Source of the DNA: Notospermus geniculatus
Lineage: Eukaryota > Nemertea > Pilidiophora > Heteronemertea > Lineidae
Direction of reading: 5' to 3'
NCBI GenBank assembly: GCA_002633025.1
Contig: NMRB01000699.1
Span: 14,652-78,651, forward strand
Length of the DNA stretch: 64,000 nucleotides
The notes beneath the pieces are model-generated. The model ran no database searches. It was given only the letters and a program-made list of their open reading frames with translations, and was not told where the DNA came from. Made by a program: the position numbers and the translations under genes. Shown piece by piece: positions 36,229 to 48,694 of this stretch. The first letter of the stretch is position 1, and each line of letters begins with the position of its first letter.

Positions 36229-36488
36229 GGGTCGGATCCAGGGGGTCGTGGGGGCGCCCCCCCCCTTTTTGGGCTGAGCAATGATTTTTTTAGCAAGAAA
36301 AATTAAATCACATAAAAAATTCGAGTATTTTGCTCTCAGATGCCAGGAAAATGCATCTAAAAATACTTAAATCGTCCAATTTTTCGCTGGGAGGGCCCCC
36401 AGACCCCCCTTTTCGGCTTCGCGCTTTCAGTGCTCACCACCTTCGTCGAGCTACGCCCCCTTTCTGTCAACCCTGGATCTGACCCTGC
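36229..36488. repeat. TIR element with CAGGGTCGGATCCAGGG ends
   Basis: CAGGGTCGGATCCAGGG at the left and CCCTGGATCTGACCCTG at the right are inverted with one mismatch. The interior has C-rich and T-rich tracts. The end motif recurs at 9004-9020 and 9052-9070. Confidence 0.85.
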
Positions 36489-36899
36489 GTTACCTACACT
36501 AGCACCAACCATGGTGGACCCTGCTGACCTCACCCCTGTTGGAACACCTTGGAAAATGTATCACCTGGCCTTGCCCCCGATGATCAACAAGTAAATCAAT
36601 ATGTTAATCAAGGTGATGAATGCATTGTGGTGAAGATGAAGGGTGTGGCTCCTCAAGACCTAATTACTGCTCCGTGGAAGCAATCTGTCGCGTGTGATAG
36701 ATCTTTTCAAGTCGTAAGCAACTGGTGCGGCGGTAAACAAGAAAGTGTCGCTGGTCTTTTGAGTGCTTTAACCCATTTGCCTTCTTCCGACACTTAAGAG
36801 GACAGAAAGAGAACGGGTGACATTAGAAACGGCAAATTGTGATGAAAGTTGTTAATTCAAAGCTGTACAAGCCTGACGGCAATAACGGTTTGTTGGTGT
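36489..36899. other. non-coding stretch, nothing recognised
   Basis: No exon is supported. An 82-codon open frame at 36549-36797 has no motif or splice support. Confidence 0.3.
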
Positions 36900-37230
36900 T
36901 AGGCCTAGGGGCGTTGTGAATATCAGTCAGCGCCACCACCGACGACCAGAGGAACCAAGCCTACATAAAGCGGTACGTTATGTGTACTATGGTGACCCAG
37001 TTCATACATACACACACGATCGATGTACACCGTATACCCCAGTGCTGGCGAGTGCACAAGCCGATCAGGACTGCTCGACAAGACTGTTCAAATCTACGTA
37101 TTTGAATGATTTTATTCATCAATTAGGCGTGGAAACTGTTGCTACAGACAAAAGAATGAGTTGAAGTATGGTACCTTACCTGTTGAAGAGTTAGTAATGA
37201 TATCACAGTGCGTCGAACTTCTCAAGTGAT
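36900..37230. repeat. dispersed repeat (CTCGACAAGACTGTTC family), copy 2
   Basis: It contains CTGCTCGACAAGACTGTTCA, CATCAATTAGGCGTGGAAAC, GTTGCTACAGACAAAAGAAT and GAACTTCTCAAGTGAT. It is cut by an assembly N near 37231, about 270 bases before the ankyrin-gene exon. Confidence 0.8.
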
Positions 37231-37498
37231 NCCATAGCCATAGCAGGGATAAATCCTAATCCCTTATTGAGAAAAAAAATCGAACCCAGATTCCTGGTGG
37301 ACATGGTGGACTTCGATTCCTGTACACCTTTCCGCATTTCCAAGGCTCTTGCGAGCGCACGGCTGAATCACGACGGAGTCATTGACGCCTGGACCCAGGT
37401 TGTGATTCACAAAAAAATTCCTGGTAATCAAGAGTCCCCACCACTGCCCTCTAGAGAGGAGTGGCGGAGACTAATAATCTGCTTCTGTGTATTTGCAG

Positions 37499-38990
37499 AT
37501 TGGTACCGAACGTCGCACTGACCATGATTAAACGATCCGTGTCGCAGAACTCATCCGTGTCTATCGGGGAGTATCCTTCAAATCCGATCCAGGGGCCTGA
37601 GATTAATACAAGCCCCAAAGAGTGCACCCCTCTGCTCAGTCCAACAAAAGTAGATTTTTTACCGGTGCCGGAAGTTACGTCATTTCCAACGTCTCAGTCA
37701 TGCCTTTCGGTACCAGGCTATGGATGCAACAGTCCCGTGAACTACAATACATTAGGATTTTATCGGAGAACTTCAAGCATTGCGTCCTCTTTATTCGATC
37801 TCACTAACGAAGGTGACCAACTCGAGAAGGGTGTCCGAGAAAATGACGTCGTCGTTGTGAAAAAGTTTTTGGAGGTGCACCATGGGAAGTTTGCTTTAAA
37901 CCTTCATAGTTCTGTTCTGGATAAACGTAGTAGTTGTGACTCAAGAAGCTGTCGTGCCAGCCATGCCAGCCAAGACGTAGAGATTCTTCTACGAAAGAGT
38001 CAGACTTTGATCGATTGGTATGATCGACGGGAGAGCTTCCTCACAGAACCAGACGTACCGATCATCTTCCGTAACGCGCTCCACGTTGCTGTGCAACATG
38101 TAGCAGTGGATGTCATCAAGCTCCTACTCCGCTATGGAATAGATCCAAACGAACCTGGTGTACACAGTGGTGATCCCAAACACGCACTGCTGCATCGAAC
38201 GCCGAGCAGGGAACGCCGGGATGTGAAATTCAACGTCGAGGAGCCTAATTCGCCCTCTGTGTGCCCCTTAGGCGTTCGCTTTCCATCAACACATAGCATT
38301 AATTCTCGGAAATCATTTGAGGAAACTGCTATTGGCCGCATTGCATCCGATTTTGATCTATCGCGAGGATTACAAATCAACGTGTTCAGTTTCAGCAACA
38401 ACTACACTCTAGGCGATCTTATTACATTGCCGCCATTGTTCCTGGCCGTAGCCAATGGGAACCTTGTAATTCTTCGTCTCCTCTTGAAGTATGGTGCAGA
38501 CCCAAATCAGCAGGACCAACATGGCTGTACGCCTCTCCATCTAGCTGCCTGCAAGGCTTTCGAGAGCTGGGAATGTGCTCGGATCTTAATCGAATATGGT
38601 GGTAAGGTGAAAATTCGAAACAAATATGGCTTAGCACCTTGTGATCTATTTCCTGGATTATTACATGAGCAACGGCGTGTTTTACGAAATACCCAAAATC
38701 GTCTGTGTGGACAAGGCAAAAATCAATGTCATTTTCGAGGAAGTTCATATCGGTCTAGGTTTCTCAAGAGATTTTATTCGGAAGGCCGCAGCAGGTTGGG
38801 AGAAAACTCTCGCAGCAGAATGCTCGAACGGAAAAGGGCCGACACCGTGGATGGGCCCAGCCCTCATCTCCACGGTGCGGAATACAGGGAGAGGTCCCCG
38901 TCGGTTTCTTCGGGAAGAGGCCATTCGCGGATGAATTCGACACGGCATCATGCGGAATTGGAGCACACAGACAGCAACAGCAGTCAAAAG
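37499..38990 (+). CDS. ankyrin-repeat protein, large first coding exon
   Basis: The exon starts after an acceptor (TTCTGTGTATTTGCAG, ending 37498) and ends at a donor (CAAAAG|GTACGT). I choose ATG 37524 (GACCATGA), giving 489 codons ending in phase 0. The open frame upstream of it is intron read-through. The N-terminus (1 to about 95) is Ser/Pro-rich and probably disordered. One ankyrin repeat is visible around residues 183-212 (NALHVAVQ..VIKLLLRYGIDPN). Two or three more lie at about 302-375 (PLFLAVANGNLVILRLLLKYGADPN, then TPLHLAA.., then a CDLFP ending), separated by a roughly 90-residue insert. The C-terminal part of this exon is Arg/Ser-rich. The protein is probably an intracellular scaffold. 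I do not recognise the exact family. It continues in exons near 49.8 and 58.0 kb. Confidence 0.85.
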
Positions 38991-40107
38991 GTACGTTTTA
39001 TTCACTTCATTTGTTTATCTACGGTGTATCCGTTCGTTTTTCTCTTGTCTGATCATTTCTTTCTTCCGATGAAAAATCATTTTTTGGCCGACAGAATATG
39101 GTTATTTTATGACATGCATCATATTTCTTGTAACCTTCTTTTCTTACTTATCATAAGATACCATTAATTAGAATACGTTTATTCATTTCACATTTTGGTA
39201 CGAACCCATTTTCGGCCTGGAAAATATTAATCAATAATCAGCCATATGTAGAATCTTAAGATTTTCAGCGGTTTTCACAGAAATAAAATAACACTGTGCC
39301 CATTATGGAAACGACCGCCACTTCTACAGCACATCGGAATATTTTGCGTGCATTCCAGAGAAGTAGAGTCTGTCACCTGGAAACGGGGTTGGCAAATGTG
39401 TTTATCGACAACTATCGGGCAGACGACAGGCCATTGGCGGCCATTTGAGGTGGATAATGGATGACTGTTTGTTGTCTTCGAGAGAGGGCCCACTCTAAAA
39501 TGTAGATACCGAAAGGTCGATATGACAGAAGTACTAATGCCCCAATCACACTGAGCTAGTTTTCAGTACGTTCTTGAAAATTTGTAGAGCAATAAAATGA
39601 ATGGTACACTATACCGTGTATAAATATACTTTTTCGTATCAATTGCATACCTTACTTCATTCATGACTTATTTATTCATATAAAATAAAAAAGGCCTACG
39701 ATGTAGGATTTTACCTGAGTTAAGATTACAAACTTCATTGCTATTTATCTGATTCAGAAATACCCAATTAATGACCATTCATATAGGTGAGGTACTATGA
39801 AGTATATGATCAGAATGTTTTAAAATTTAAATCTTTAGTTGCAGTAAGAGGACTGCCCTCGGGCGCGGTGGCTTAGCGTCAGACACCAAACCGTGTCCAC
39901 GTCGTGACTTGGTATTCCCAACATCTGAAAAAAGCTCATTAACTGAATCAGCTGCTCCTTGAGTTCCCCATAGAAGTTTCTAGAGAGACTGGGCAATAAT
40001 AATATGGAGCGTTTAATTTGAGAGTAAAGAGCTTCATAATGTTGTTATTGTATTAGATATCCAAAATACAGCACAAAAAAACGACACACAAAATGACAAG
40101 TATAAGA
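38991..40107 (+). other. ankyrin-gene intron, 5' part
   Basis: Open sequence after the donor reads through in frame to 39167 only by chance. A tRNA/SINE-like head (GCGGTGGCTTAGCGTCAGAC) lies near 39865. No other exon could be supported. Confidence 0.45.
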
Positions 40108-40271
40108 AAAGTCGTCTCCGAATTTCGCAAATTTTCGACCCCAACCGGGGTCTTCCTCAGGCACTTCCTAGTAGAGATCCAGAATTGAATGATACTTTTG
40201 GGATCTCTACTAGAAAATGCCTGAAGAAGACCGGTTGGGGTCAAAAATTTGCGTAATTCGGAGATGACTTT
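40108..40271. repeat. palindromic MITE, GACCCCAACCGGGGTC family, older copy
   Basis: AAAGTCGTCTCCGAATTTCG at the left and CGTAATTCGGAGATGACTTT at the right are inverted with mismatches. ATTTTCGACCCCAACCGGGG matches the arm of 16589-16764. The arms here have diverged, unlike the 16.6-kb copy. Confidence 0.88.
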
Positions 40272-42242
40272 ACTTATAATTGTTATTACATGTATTATCA
40301 TTATTACATGTATTAATGATAAGTATAAGCGACTACATTCCTAACCATTCAGATAGAAAATGGGTATACAAATTAACATGACCTTGACAATTCCGTTTTA
40401 ATGGATTACATGTCCCCACCAATAAATCACGCGGTTGTCACAGTATAAGTGACTACTAGTGCATATTTCATAACCGTATTTTATGCATGAAATTTCACAT
40501 TAGCTTTTCAATCGTTTCGTTCAAAAAAGTCATTCGCATTGACAGATCGATGAAGCTCGTGAACATCTTTCGCTCGAAGGCAGCTGGGAGACGTCCTCTG
40601 GATATCAATAAGAATCGATCTGACATTTCAAAATATGAGTAACTCTACCGTTGGAGGCTAACTGAATGATAATAATTACTGGTTACAATACCAAATGATA
40701 AAAAAGTTTAAGGTCATGGTCTTATCTCATAGAAAACGTATCTTTTTCCCCAGGAGAATGGATTCAGTTGCGCAGGGAGAGTTATATTTAGTGTACGTGC
40801 GGAAGTGAAAGTTCATGTCTCTCATTTTTTCGCCGGTGTTCTTTTTCTAAGATACATTATACACATATCATTCTGTGAATTATCGGCTTATCTATCTTCG
40901 AAAAAGTATTCCCTTGACGAATTTTTTGAAATGTTTTGGAATCGTTCCCAATAATTATGTACTTATATATAAATATAAATAAATACGCACTTTATATGTT
41001 AAATAAATATGTACTTTAGGCTATATATTAATGCAGCACTGCAAGTTAAACAAATCGAATTAGCTATTTTTCTTGTTCTTGTTTTTTTACAACATAGAGG
41101 CAATGTCAAAGCTGAACTGCATGAACAAAAGCACCACAGAGCAGCAATATGGTGGTCTACAGAAGTGCAAACACCCTTCGAAGTACCTCCAGAACATGAT
41201 AGACTACCGACCTGTTTGGTAACATCAAAAATAGATAGAGTCCTTTTTGAGCCATAAACACGATTGCAACCAACGCAAATTTCATCCTGAAGTGGCTATT
41301 CGGACACTCTGATTCCCTCCCAAACTATAGTCCATTTTTTGTAACATAAAAGCTAGATATTTCAAAAGCCCGTTTATGAAACGCGTTGTTCCTTTAAGGA
41401 GTGGCTTTATCCTGACTTTAGGGATAAAGGAAGTTTATTAGGCTTCGAAACACGTTCCAGGTCTATGTGGAAAATACATGAACTTCATTGTAGGCGGTAG
41501 TGGACAAAAATACCAATTATACTCCATAATAACTCAAATTTATCTGTTGACGAAATCAATTTATACTGCCTGATAAAATTGAATTAGGCCCTAATCTGGA
41601 TGTAATTCCGAATTTATCTTGAAATATTCAAATAAGGGCTATAGTGGCAAATGGACAAAGCAATCACTTATCATTTAGTGGCGCGAAAGTTGGCTGCTCA
41701 AGACATGATGCTCAACCTAAAATGACACGATGTGTGTATATTACCATTTCAGAATCTGAAGGGGTCAATACTTTCATGAGCAGCTGTCCATGAAATGCTC
41801 ATTAATGACATAGTTTATAGTGTGTGCACTGGCTAGTTGCGATGGTAGTCAATCAATAATTCATAAGTCACTTGTGTCCTGTGATATAATGAATTGAACA
41901 CGGTGGTAATGATCACCTGGAAAATATCAACAGGGCAATCAGCGGACCTGATTTTATATGAAACATATGGTATGAAACATATGGTGGAGAAATCCACACC
42001 GTGCACAAAGCAATCGGACCAGACCAATAAATCAAGCACAGCACACAAGCCAAGCACACGCAGCGACAATGGAGATTTCTGAAACCGGAGACAGAAATCT
42101 CTGTCTACTTTTCCCAGCATGTGCTAGGATTGGATACAGAAGTCTCAACAAGTGCCAACGAGTACGGGGTACTGCAACACGAAGAAACAGTCACTGGAGA
42201 GAGTTTTCGAAATCAAATTATGCTTGTTTCCACTTGTCTCCA
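40272..42242. other. ankyrin-gene intron, no exon seen
   Basis: AT-rich intronic sequence including an AATAAATA-rich tract near 40960-41010. No splice-bounded coding block was found. Confidence 0.35.
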
Positions 42243-42283
42243 GGGCCCATATTCATAAAACTACTTAAGTGTAAGGGCCGTAT

Positions 42284-42407
42284 GCACGGGTCGGACTTTA
42301 GCCACACACTTTCATTAAAGTCGGACTTTTCTCAATGCTTCAAGCAAAGAGAAAGTCTAACCTAAGCTATACTTTAGGCTAAAGTCCGACCCGTGCATAC
42401 GGCCCTA
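42284..42407. repeat. inner MITE 1 (GGGCCGTATGCACGGGTCGG)
   Basis: GGGCCGTATGCACGGGTCGG and ACTTTAGCC at the left are inverted as GGCTAAAGTCCGACCCG and TGCATACGGCCC at the right, with perfect ends. Confidence 0.92.
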
Positions 42408-42413
42408 GCCCCC

Positions 42414-42621
42414 GTCACATATCCACCGGGCCCCGTACGATTTTTCCCACCCAGCGGCTTGCCGTGCATTTTAGAGAGGGTACGGGTCCATTACGATTTT
42501 CATTTTCATGTTCATTTTCATTTCATTTTCATTTCTACACGTACGGTTTTCATTCCCCGGGGATCAGGTGCAATCTGTCTGCTTTTTACTCGCCGTACGG
42601 GCCCCGGAGTGGATATGTGAC
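42414..42621. repeat. inner MITE 2 (CCGTCACATATCCAC)
   Basis: CCGTCACATATCCAC-CGGGCCCCGTACG is inverted at the right (CGTACGGGCCCC-GTGGATATGTGACGG) with a small indel. The interior is a CATTTTCATTTTCATTTC simple repeat. Confidence 0.9.
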
Positions 42622-42712
42622 GGAAGTGTGACACTTATCCTTTGTTCAACACAAAAGTTAAGTATCACTATCAGACTTCGACTTAAGTATGTTTATGAAT
42701 GGACCCAGATGT

Positions 42713-43699
42713 CTTCGCTTGTCACAGGGTGGGTAGTTCCCTTGATTGGGGTTGTGAGAGAAGTGGAGATTTTGTCAAAAGATTTTGGTGGGATATCCCC
42801 TGGATCAGTGTGGGATGCTGTTGTGGCCGAAGTCCATGATCACCACCGTTGCGATGTCCTCATGTCCACGTGACTCTCTTCCAGATACGCATATCGACCT
42901 GTTTGCCGAATACAACATCTACAACAGCAGATGTCGGTTGGCATGGTAACCCAATGATACCATTGTGTTTGCTTGGTTAGCCACATGCTGTATATTATGC
43001 GGCAAAGTCATGCATTATTCCTTTAATTTCGAAACTACTTACGTCGATTTACGAGGAAGTGAGTTGTTCTGCACTTGACAATTATTTGAAGAAGGGAAAC
43101 GCTGGGAAGACGAGACTTTAGTCTCCGAGGACAGAAATCTCCACTAAGCATATCAAAGCGTGTGCTAGAGAATTGGAACAGAATCAATTCCCCACAATAT
43201 CCCTACGTGTCCAGACACCTGTGACAGGAATCAGCGTCCTAGGAATGCAGATCCTCCAAACAATAGCCCGCTATTGTAAGGTCATATTCGAATGGTCATG
43301 GTCTCTGTAGCCATATATTCTAATCCTCGCTGAACAATAAGACCGGACTTTGATTCCAGGGGGACTTGGATTCCTTTCACACCTGGTTTGGGCAACAAGT
43401 GGAAAAGTCGTTGAAGACTGTTTCCAAACATCAATTATGTTTCGCTCTCGTCTCCACTTGTCTACCATTGAAAATGAAATGGTAGGATCTACCATTGAAA
43501 ATGGTAGGAAGCAGAGAATAATCCCTGCAAATTACAAGGTCATAGCTCATTCGGTTTTCGCATAGATCACAAATCACAGTCTTCATTTGAAAGTGAAACA
43601 GCCCCCCCCCCTTCTTCAGATGGTTTCATAGTGATCGTTGATTATTTTATAAGATTTTCAAAAAATCATTACCCGTATTTGTGGCTATGCGATATTAGT
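42713..43699. other. ankyrin-gene intron, nothing recognised
   Basis: No exon is supported. Confidence 0.3.
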
Positions 43700-44097
43700 G
43701 AGGTTTCGCAAATCTGACGAAACACTAAGTACGAAATACGAAATTCAACTTCACTTCCAGGACCTAATGTATTCCTAAAGATAGTTGCTACCACTAATAT
43801 CCCTGCTACCAGTGCGTCTTTTAGCATATCATCTAAGACCGAAAGAGTTAGGGTGCATCTTGAATTTTTAAATTTCCACTTCCTATCTACGAAGTGGAAA
43901 CGAAAGATAAATTTCAAAGTTTAACGTACACCGTAACTCTATCGGTCTAACGTCATACGCTAAAAGACGCTCTTGCAGCAGGCGATATTTGTGGTACCAA
44001 CCATCTCCTGAAATACATATGTATACATTACGTCATGGAAATGAAGTCCAATTTCGTATTTTGCGTACTTCGTGTTTCGTCAGATTTGCGAAACCTC
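43700..44097. repeat. MITE with long TIRs (GAGGTTTCGCAAA family), copy 2
   Basis: GAGGTTTCGCAAATCTGACG and the inverted CGTCAGATTTGCGAAACCTC bound it. The interior matches 9580-9921, including TACGAAATACGAAATT and GACGCTCTTGCAGCAG/GCGTCTTTTAGCAT words. Confidence 0.9.
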
Positions 44098-46372
44098 CCA
44101 GACCCTACTACATGTAGTGCGTTTTCGCAACGACCAGGTTTGGCCAACAACTTCGCTTAATCTATTGTTCGGGTACTCAAACAACAGAAAATCGTAAAGG
44201 GCTTGTCACACTGAAGTAGTTCTCAAACGGCTCGAACGTGTAACCCTTGGCAAAATAATGCCTCGGTGTTGTGGAGCACCCTTCCCGTCCGTGAAGTTCG
44301 TAAAAAGACTGTAAAAAGTTGCCACTACGTCCACTCCGTTCGCAGACAGTTTGAGTCCGTTCGGCAAAATTTTCAAGAACGTACTGAGAACTAGCTCAGT
44401 GTGACTGGGGTATAACCTAAATGTAGTCGTAGGTCTATCCGGGCGCATTGGTGAAAACTCTCTACTATTCTTTACATCCATTTGATTTGATTTTTAGCGC
44501 AGGGTGGGACATTTCAAATGTGAATTTCGAAAACGCTTGTGCGATCAGCCGCCCACAACGGCGCAGCGACATTCTGCTGTAAAAGCCAAAAATAACGCAG
44601 CCGTGCTAAATATAGCGGAGCACTATTCGTCTCCCTTCGCCTTAATGTGCGTTGGTTGCTTTGGCTGGTTGAAAATGTTGCCGAAAGAATACAACCGCTC
44701 AACACTATCACTACATTATCTTCTTGTATACAGTGAATGATTTATAAGAAATTAGGTTTCACTCTAAATATCACGACATCTCAGGACAGTTAACACCAAA
44801 ACAGTGACCCCAAGACGCATGGAGTGTCTTATACGGGAATATAAGATTAGGAATTTATTACGCAGGTGATGTTGCCATGGTTACTACATCTCACCGTCTA
44901 CGGAATTATGTCCCGTTAATGTTCCAAGCGATCGGGTCAACACTATACGGCTCAAAGAGTGTTTGTCCTTGAATTTTGGCGATTATTTTAAGACGTTCGT
45001 ACGTGTACATGAACTAACACTTGGTAAGAGTTTTTGGCGGATTTCACGAGTCCTCTAAAATCTGAAGGGCCGTCAACTACTGACTGAGTCGTTCAATGAA
45101 CATAGCAGGAATTTGATGATTTGCCGCTAAACTAACTAACAGTTATACACGTACATCTACACTCTTGTAGGAAAGTAAAAGGACAGCAAGTTTTCCTAAA
45201 TATCGAAAAAAAACATTGAAGCTACAGCAATGGTATTTGCACTCAATCTGTAGCAACATGTTGGGCATAGAACCATGGTGTTTTGCCAAAAATCATTTTT
45301 AATTAATTGTGGATGAAAAATTGGATCGTGTGTATAGGCCATCAGACGTCCAAAATTAGGCCTTTTGCATCAATGAAATTTAGTTAGATTAAGCCTTAAC
45401 TCGAGTTCATAGTTTTTACTAAGGAATTTTTTTTCCAATCGTGGTGCATCAGGATTCGTGGTCTTCACGCATTCCGCCGCTGCCGGGCACCTGTCCAGCA
45501 ACCGCAGAGACAGGCTGTGACACATACAAAACCCTGTCCCTCTCCATGGCCGCGGGCGCCATTTTCTTAATGACCAAACGTCAATTGATGGCCCTCTTAG
45601 TTTTGGGTAGTCTAGGAGTTACATTGTATACATGTATCTAGTGTAGTTAGGTTTCGGCTTAGTTTCTTGTGTGAATCGGAGTTGGCGGATATGTTTACTA
45701 CGGAACTGAGACGTTGCAGCGATTAAATGGCGCGATTTATCGCTAATGAAATAAACTAATGATTTATGAGGCATAATCCATGCACAGACTTAGACATCAC
45801 GCTCTCATGAAACATTTATCACGATATTCATAATGGAAGGCTTACGACTTTATAAAACAAGTGAAAATACTGCCGTCAATTTTACCGTGCACCCAATCAA
45901 CCCCGACGTCTAGTGATGTGCATAGAAAGGCATGCAAAACCACGCCGAGTTTGAAAACAGACTACTTACGTTGACATCTGTCGGTACACATCACGATGAG
46001 CACCGCACAAGAGACTCCCACATGATATGCCGGAAAAGAAGGATAACCGTTCCGTAATCGAGGTGGCGTATAACGGTGATGTGATCAATGCTCCAATGTC
46101 CATTGCCAAGTTTTACACAAAGCCGTGTCTCTGCATCCTGTAGAACCTCAAACACTTCCGCCGAACCATGCTTCAGGCCCTTGTGTCATAGGCCTAAGGC
46201 TGCAATCACATAGAACTACACGCTACACGTACACGCCTGTTAACAAAAGCTTCACAAAGGGTTCGCGAGCGTGAGCAGTTGTTTATGTCATTGGTCCCAA
46301 CATAAACCGTGAGGAACAAATAATGGTGAATTGCCCATTGTGAGCCAACTTCTGCGACAAAACTCTCACCTA
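44098..46372. other. ankyrin-gene intron, no exon seen
   Basis: Partial inverted similarity between 39539-39580 and 44365-44412 (ACTGAGCTAGTT, CAGTACGTTCTTGAAAAT) marks another old dispersed repeat. An X-box-like GTTGCCATGGTTAC lies near 44873. No coding block is supported. Confidence 0.35.
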
Positions 46373-46507
46373 TCCACGTACAATATTATTGCACAATATG
46401 AGGATCAAAATGGGCAATATTATTGCCAATCTTTCTCCCATCCATTATGCCAGAAGCACATGACACCCAGTTTGGGCCCATATTGTGCAATAATATTGTA
46501 CCGTGGA
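46373..46507. repeat. palindromic MITE, 135 bp
   Basis: TCCACGTACAATATTATTGC and ACAATATG at the left are inverted as CATATTGTGCAATAATATTG and TACCGTGGA at the right, with one extra base. The 152-codon frame running through it is accidental. Confidence 0.88.
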
Positions 46508-46829
46508 AAAACCGCTTTTGGATTTTTCTATAAATGGGGCTTAAATGGGTGTTCACAATGCTTTTCAGCTAGGCAATCGGTGGCCTATGACCGAAATCGG
46601 CTGCGAAACACCACATATTACATAGGCCATTATACATTTATATATGCAACGGATCTCATCTTAGGTTGGGTTGGGGAAGTTGCGCAACTTCTGCACTGGG
46701 CGTTGTGCGTGACATACGACACGGTGTATGCCTATACATGTATGTGTAATGCCCGTTATCTTAGGGCGACTCAGAATGGCGTTCTCTGATTGGGCGCATT
46801 TTTCTGGGCAACGTAGGCTACTGCGCCAG

Positions 46830-46995
46830 AATCGACCAATAGGAGCTGTCAGTCAGTTGACCAATTGATATTCAATGCCTATCGAATCCATTCATGCTTG
46901 ATTGACCAATCAAGAGAATTTTCTTTTGTATTGTTGGTCCGCTAGAACTTTGCTGCCATCTATTGGCAATAAGTGCGGCTGACTGCTCCAAAAGG
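46830..46995. repeat. dispersed repeat also inserted in the copy-2 intron near 62.8 kb
   Basis: GGAGCTGTCAGTCAGTTGAC, TTCAATGCCTA-CG, CCAATCAAGAGAAT and TTTTCTTTTGTATTG-GGTCCGCTAGAAC recur in the same order at 62803-62902 and 63138-63176. Confidence 0.85.
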
Positions 46996-47069
46996 CGCCG
47001 TTCCACGTGACAGTTATCGAAAGTTTGCTGTCAGATACATGTAGTCAATTATTGCTCTCAGACAGCAAT

Positions 47070-47270
47070 AATACAGAAACGCTGAAACACAGAAACACTG
47101 GCAGATGTAACACAGAAACACTGGCAGATGTAACACAGAAACACTGGCAGATGTAACACAGAAACACTGGCAGATGTAACACAGAAACACTGGAAGCTGT
47201 AACACGACAGCAGATTTAACACAGAAACACTCTGGCAGTAACACCGGAACACTGGCAGATGTAACACCTG
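47070..47270. repeat. minisatellite, 23-bp unit
   Basis: The ACACTGGCAGATGTAACACAGAA unit (23 bp) is repeated with register positions 47101, 47124 and 47147. It runs five or more clean units and then decays. Long open frames on the minus strand here only translate the repeat. Confidence 0.92.
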
Positions 47271-48070
47271 CACAGGTGTGACAGGAACAAATCCGCCCAC
47301 AGGAATCCAAGTCCGTTTGTTTTTCAACGAGGGATCAGGTGGTATGGCGAGAGAAACCGTGACCTTTCGAAGTATCAGTGCTTATACCTCCATTCCTAGC
47401 CTGTTTCTTTCACACCTGCCCCTACAACACCCCCTTGGATCCGCGTTTATCGTGTTTGACGCAAGGGTTCAACTTTATGTGAACCCTTTCATCACCTCCA
47501 TCGAAGTTCTCACCCCTTTTCTTGGGGAAAATATGATAAGATCCATGTACAAACTCAATCAATGATAGATACACAAGTACGTACATGTATAGATCGATGA
47601 CCAGGTGTTCTACACATCTTGTGGGTGTGAAAAGCGGGAAGAACAGCGCGATCAAACTAGCAAGGATATATACTTACAGTGAATGGCACACTCGATGCGC
47701 CGTTCGACCATAGTGTCGTGTGTTCAACAGGAATTCTCTTGAACATGCTTGAAAAAACAGTTCAATTATGGGTCGAATTCTATCTTGTTATGTCATGTAT
47801 TCTGAGGATTACAGCGGAGAAGTATATCGAAAACAGTTTTCATCAGGCGACTACCACTAGCGTTACCACTGAGCATCGCTCTATCACGTAGCAGGGCAAA
47901 AGGTGAAGTGGCACAGCGTCCGGAGATGATATCGAAAATTCTTTCAGCCTTTGATGGATGTACTGAGTGCGGACCTTTGGATTTCAGTAATCGATGGATA
48001 TGAAGAGCTTACGGTTCTAGATTCGATAATCAAGAGTTTAAGAAATCGCTGTAATACAGAGTTTAACAGA
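47271..48070. other. ankyrin-gene intron, nothing recognised
   Basis: No exon is supported. Confidence 0.3.
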
Positions 48071-48395
48071 TCACACGCTAACGATAACGCTTACGTTAAC
48101 GCTATTTCTTGCATGTATTTCATGTACAAAAAATATTGTTAACGTAAATGTGATTTCTTAACGTTATTTTTTACATTGCAAATGTAAGTCAGAAATAGCG
48201 TTAGCGCAAAGCCGGTGACAGACTGGTGCGCCGTACGCGGCGCGTCCTGCAGGCGTTCCGCCAATCGGATTCTTCGGTAGGGTGTTTCGGTCCATGTTAC
48301 CGCCTGCCTGATTGGTTGAACGCTTTCCGACGCGTTGCTTACGCTACAGTCTGTCAACGCCTTCAGTGTTATCGTTAGCGGAACGATTTCTTAAA
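48071..48395. repeat. nested inverted repeats (AACGCTATTTCT / CGTTAGCG)
   Basis: TAACGCTATTTCTTGCATGT is inverted around AGAAATAGCGTTAGCG near 48193. An outer pair (ACGCTAACGATAACGC near 48073 and GTTATCGTTAGCGG near 48368) and GTGACAGACTGG/CAGTCTGTCAACGCC (48210/48350) indicate one palindromic element inside another. Confidence 0.65.
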
Positions 48396-48680
48396 CTCAC
48401 GAATGCGAAAAAAAATCTTGGCAATTTTTAGTTCGACTATCAAGCCACGTGCCGTGTGGATTTTTCCTAAAAGAATGTTAGCCCGTGCCGTGCCTTGTAG
48501 AAAAACTTGTACCTTTTCCATCGGAAAACGACTTGTTTCCTGCCCCTCGAGTGCAATTATGTGATGTTCTTCATGACATGAATTGCTATCCCAGAGTTCC
48601 GTGCTGTGAGGCTCAGGTGGCAGCTCAAAGAAGACGCTATACATTTGTCCTTGCTTATTTAGCAAAATTGGCATTCCATG

Positions 48681-48694
48681 GTTGTCATGGCAAC
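48681..48694. promoter_or_regulatory. perfect RFX X-box-type motif
   Basis: GTTGTCATGGCAAC fits the GYTRYY-N2-RRHRAC consensus of RFX factors on both strands. It lies about 40 bases before the start of duplicated copy 1 and is not present at the start of copy 2. Function is inferred only. Confidence 0.4.

Larger units (their letters stand above)
42243..42712. repeat. CATATTCATAAAC-type element split by two nested MITEs
   Basis: The outer halves (GGGCCCATATTCATAAAACT and GACTTAAGTATGTTTATGAA) match the intact element at 35888-35998. Two independent palindromic elements (42284-42407 and 42414-42621) lie between the halves, back to back. Confidence 0.85.

Noticed and set aside
36229-36488. processed pseudogene or gene fragment in the C/T-rich segment
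   Set aside because: Inverted CAGGGTC ends and the recurring end motif show that it is a transposable element without coding sequence.
46331-46789. 152-codon open frame on + strand
   Set aside because: It spans the palindromic MITE 46373-46507 and shows no protein-like conservation or motif.
47070-47270. CRISPR-like regular array
   Set aside because: The units abut with no unique spacers and the genome is animal; it is a minisatellite.
47014-47327. cysteine-rich minus-strand frames with a CQCFCV repeat
   Set aside because: They are translations of the 23-bp minisatellite, open in more than one frame.
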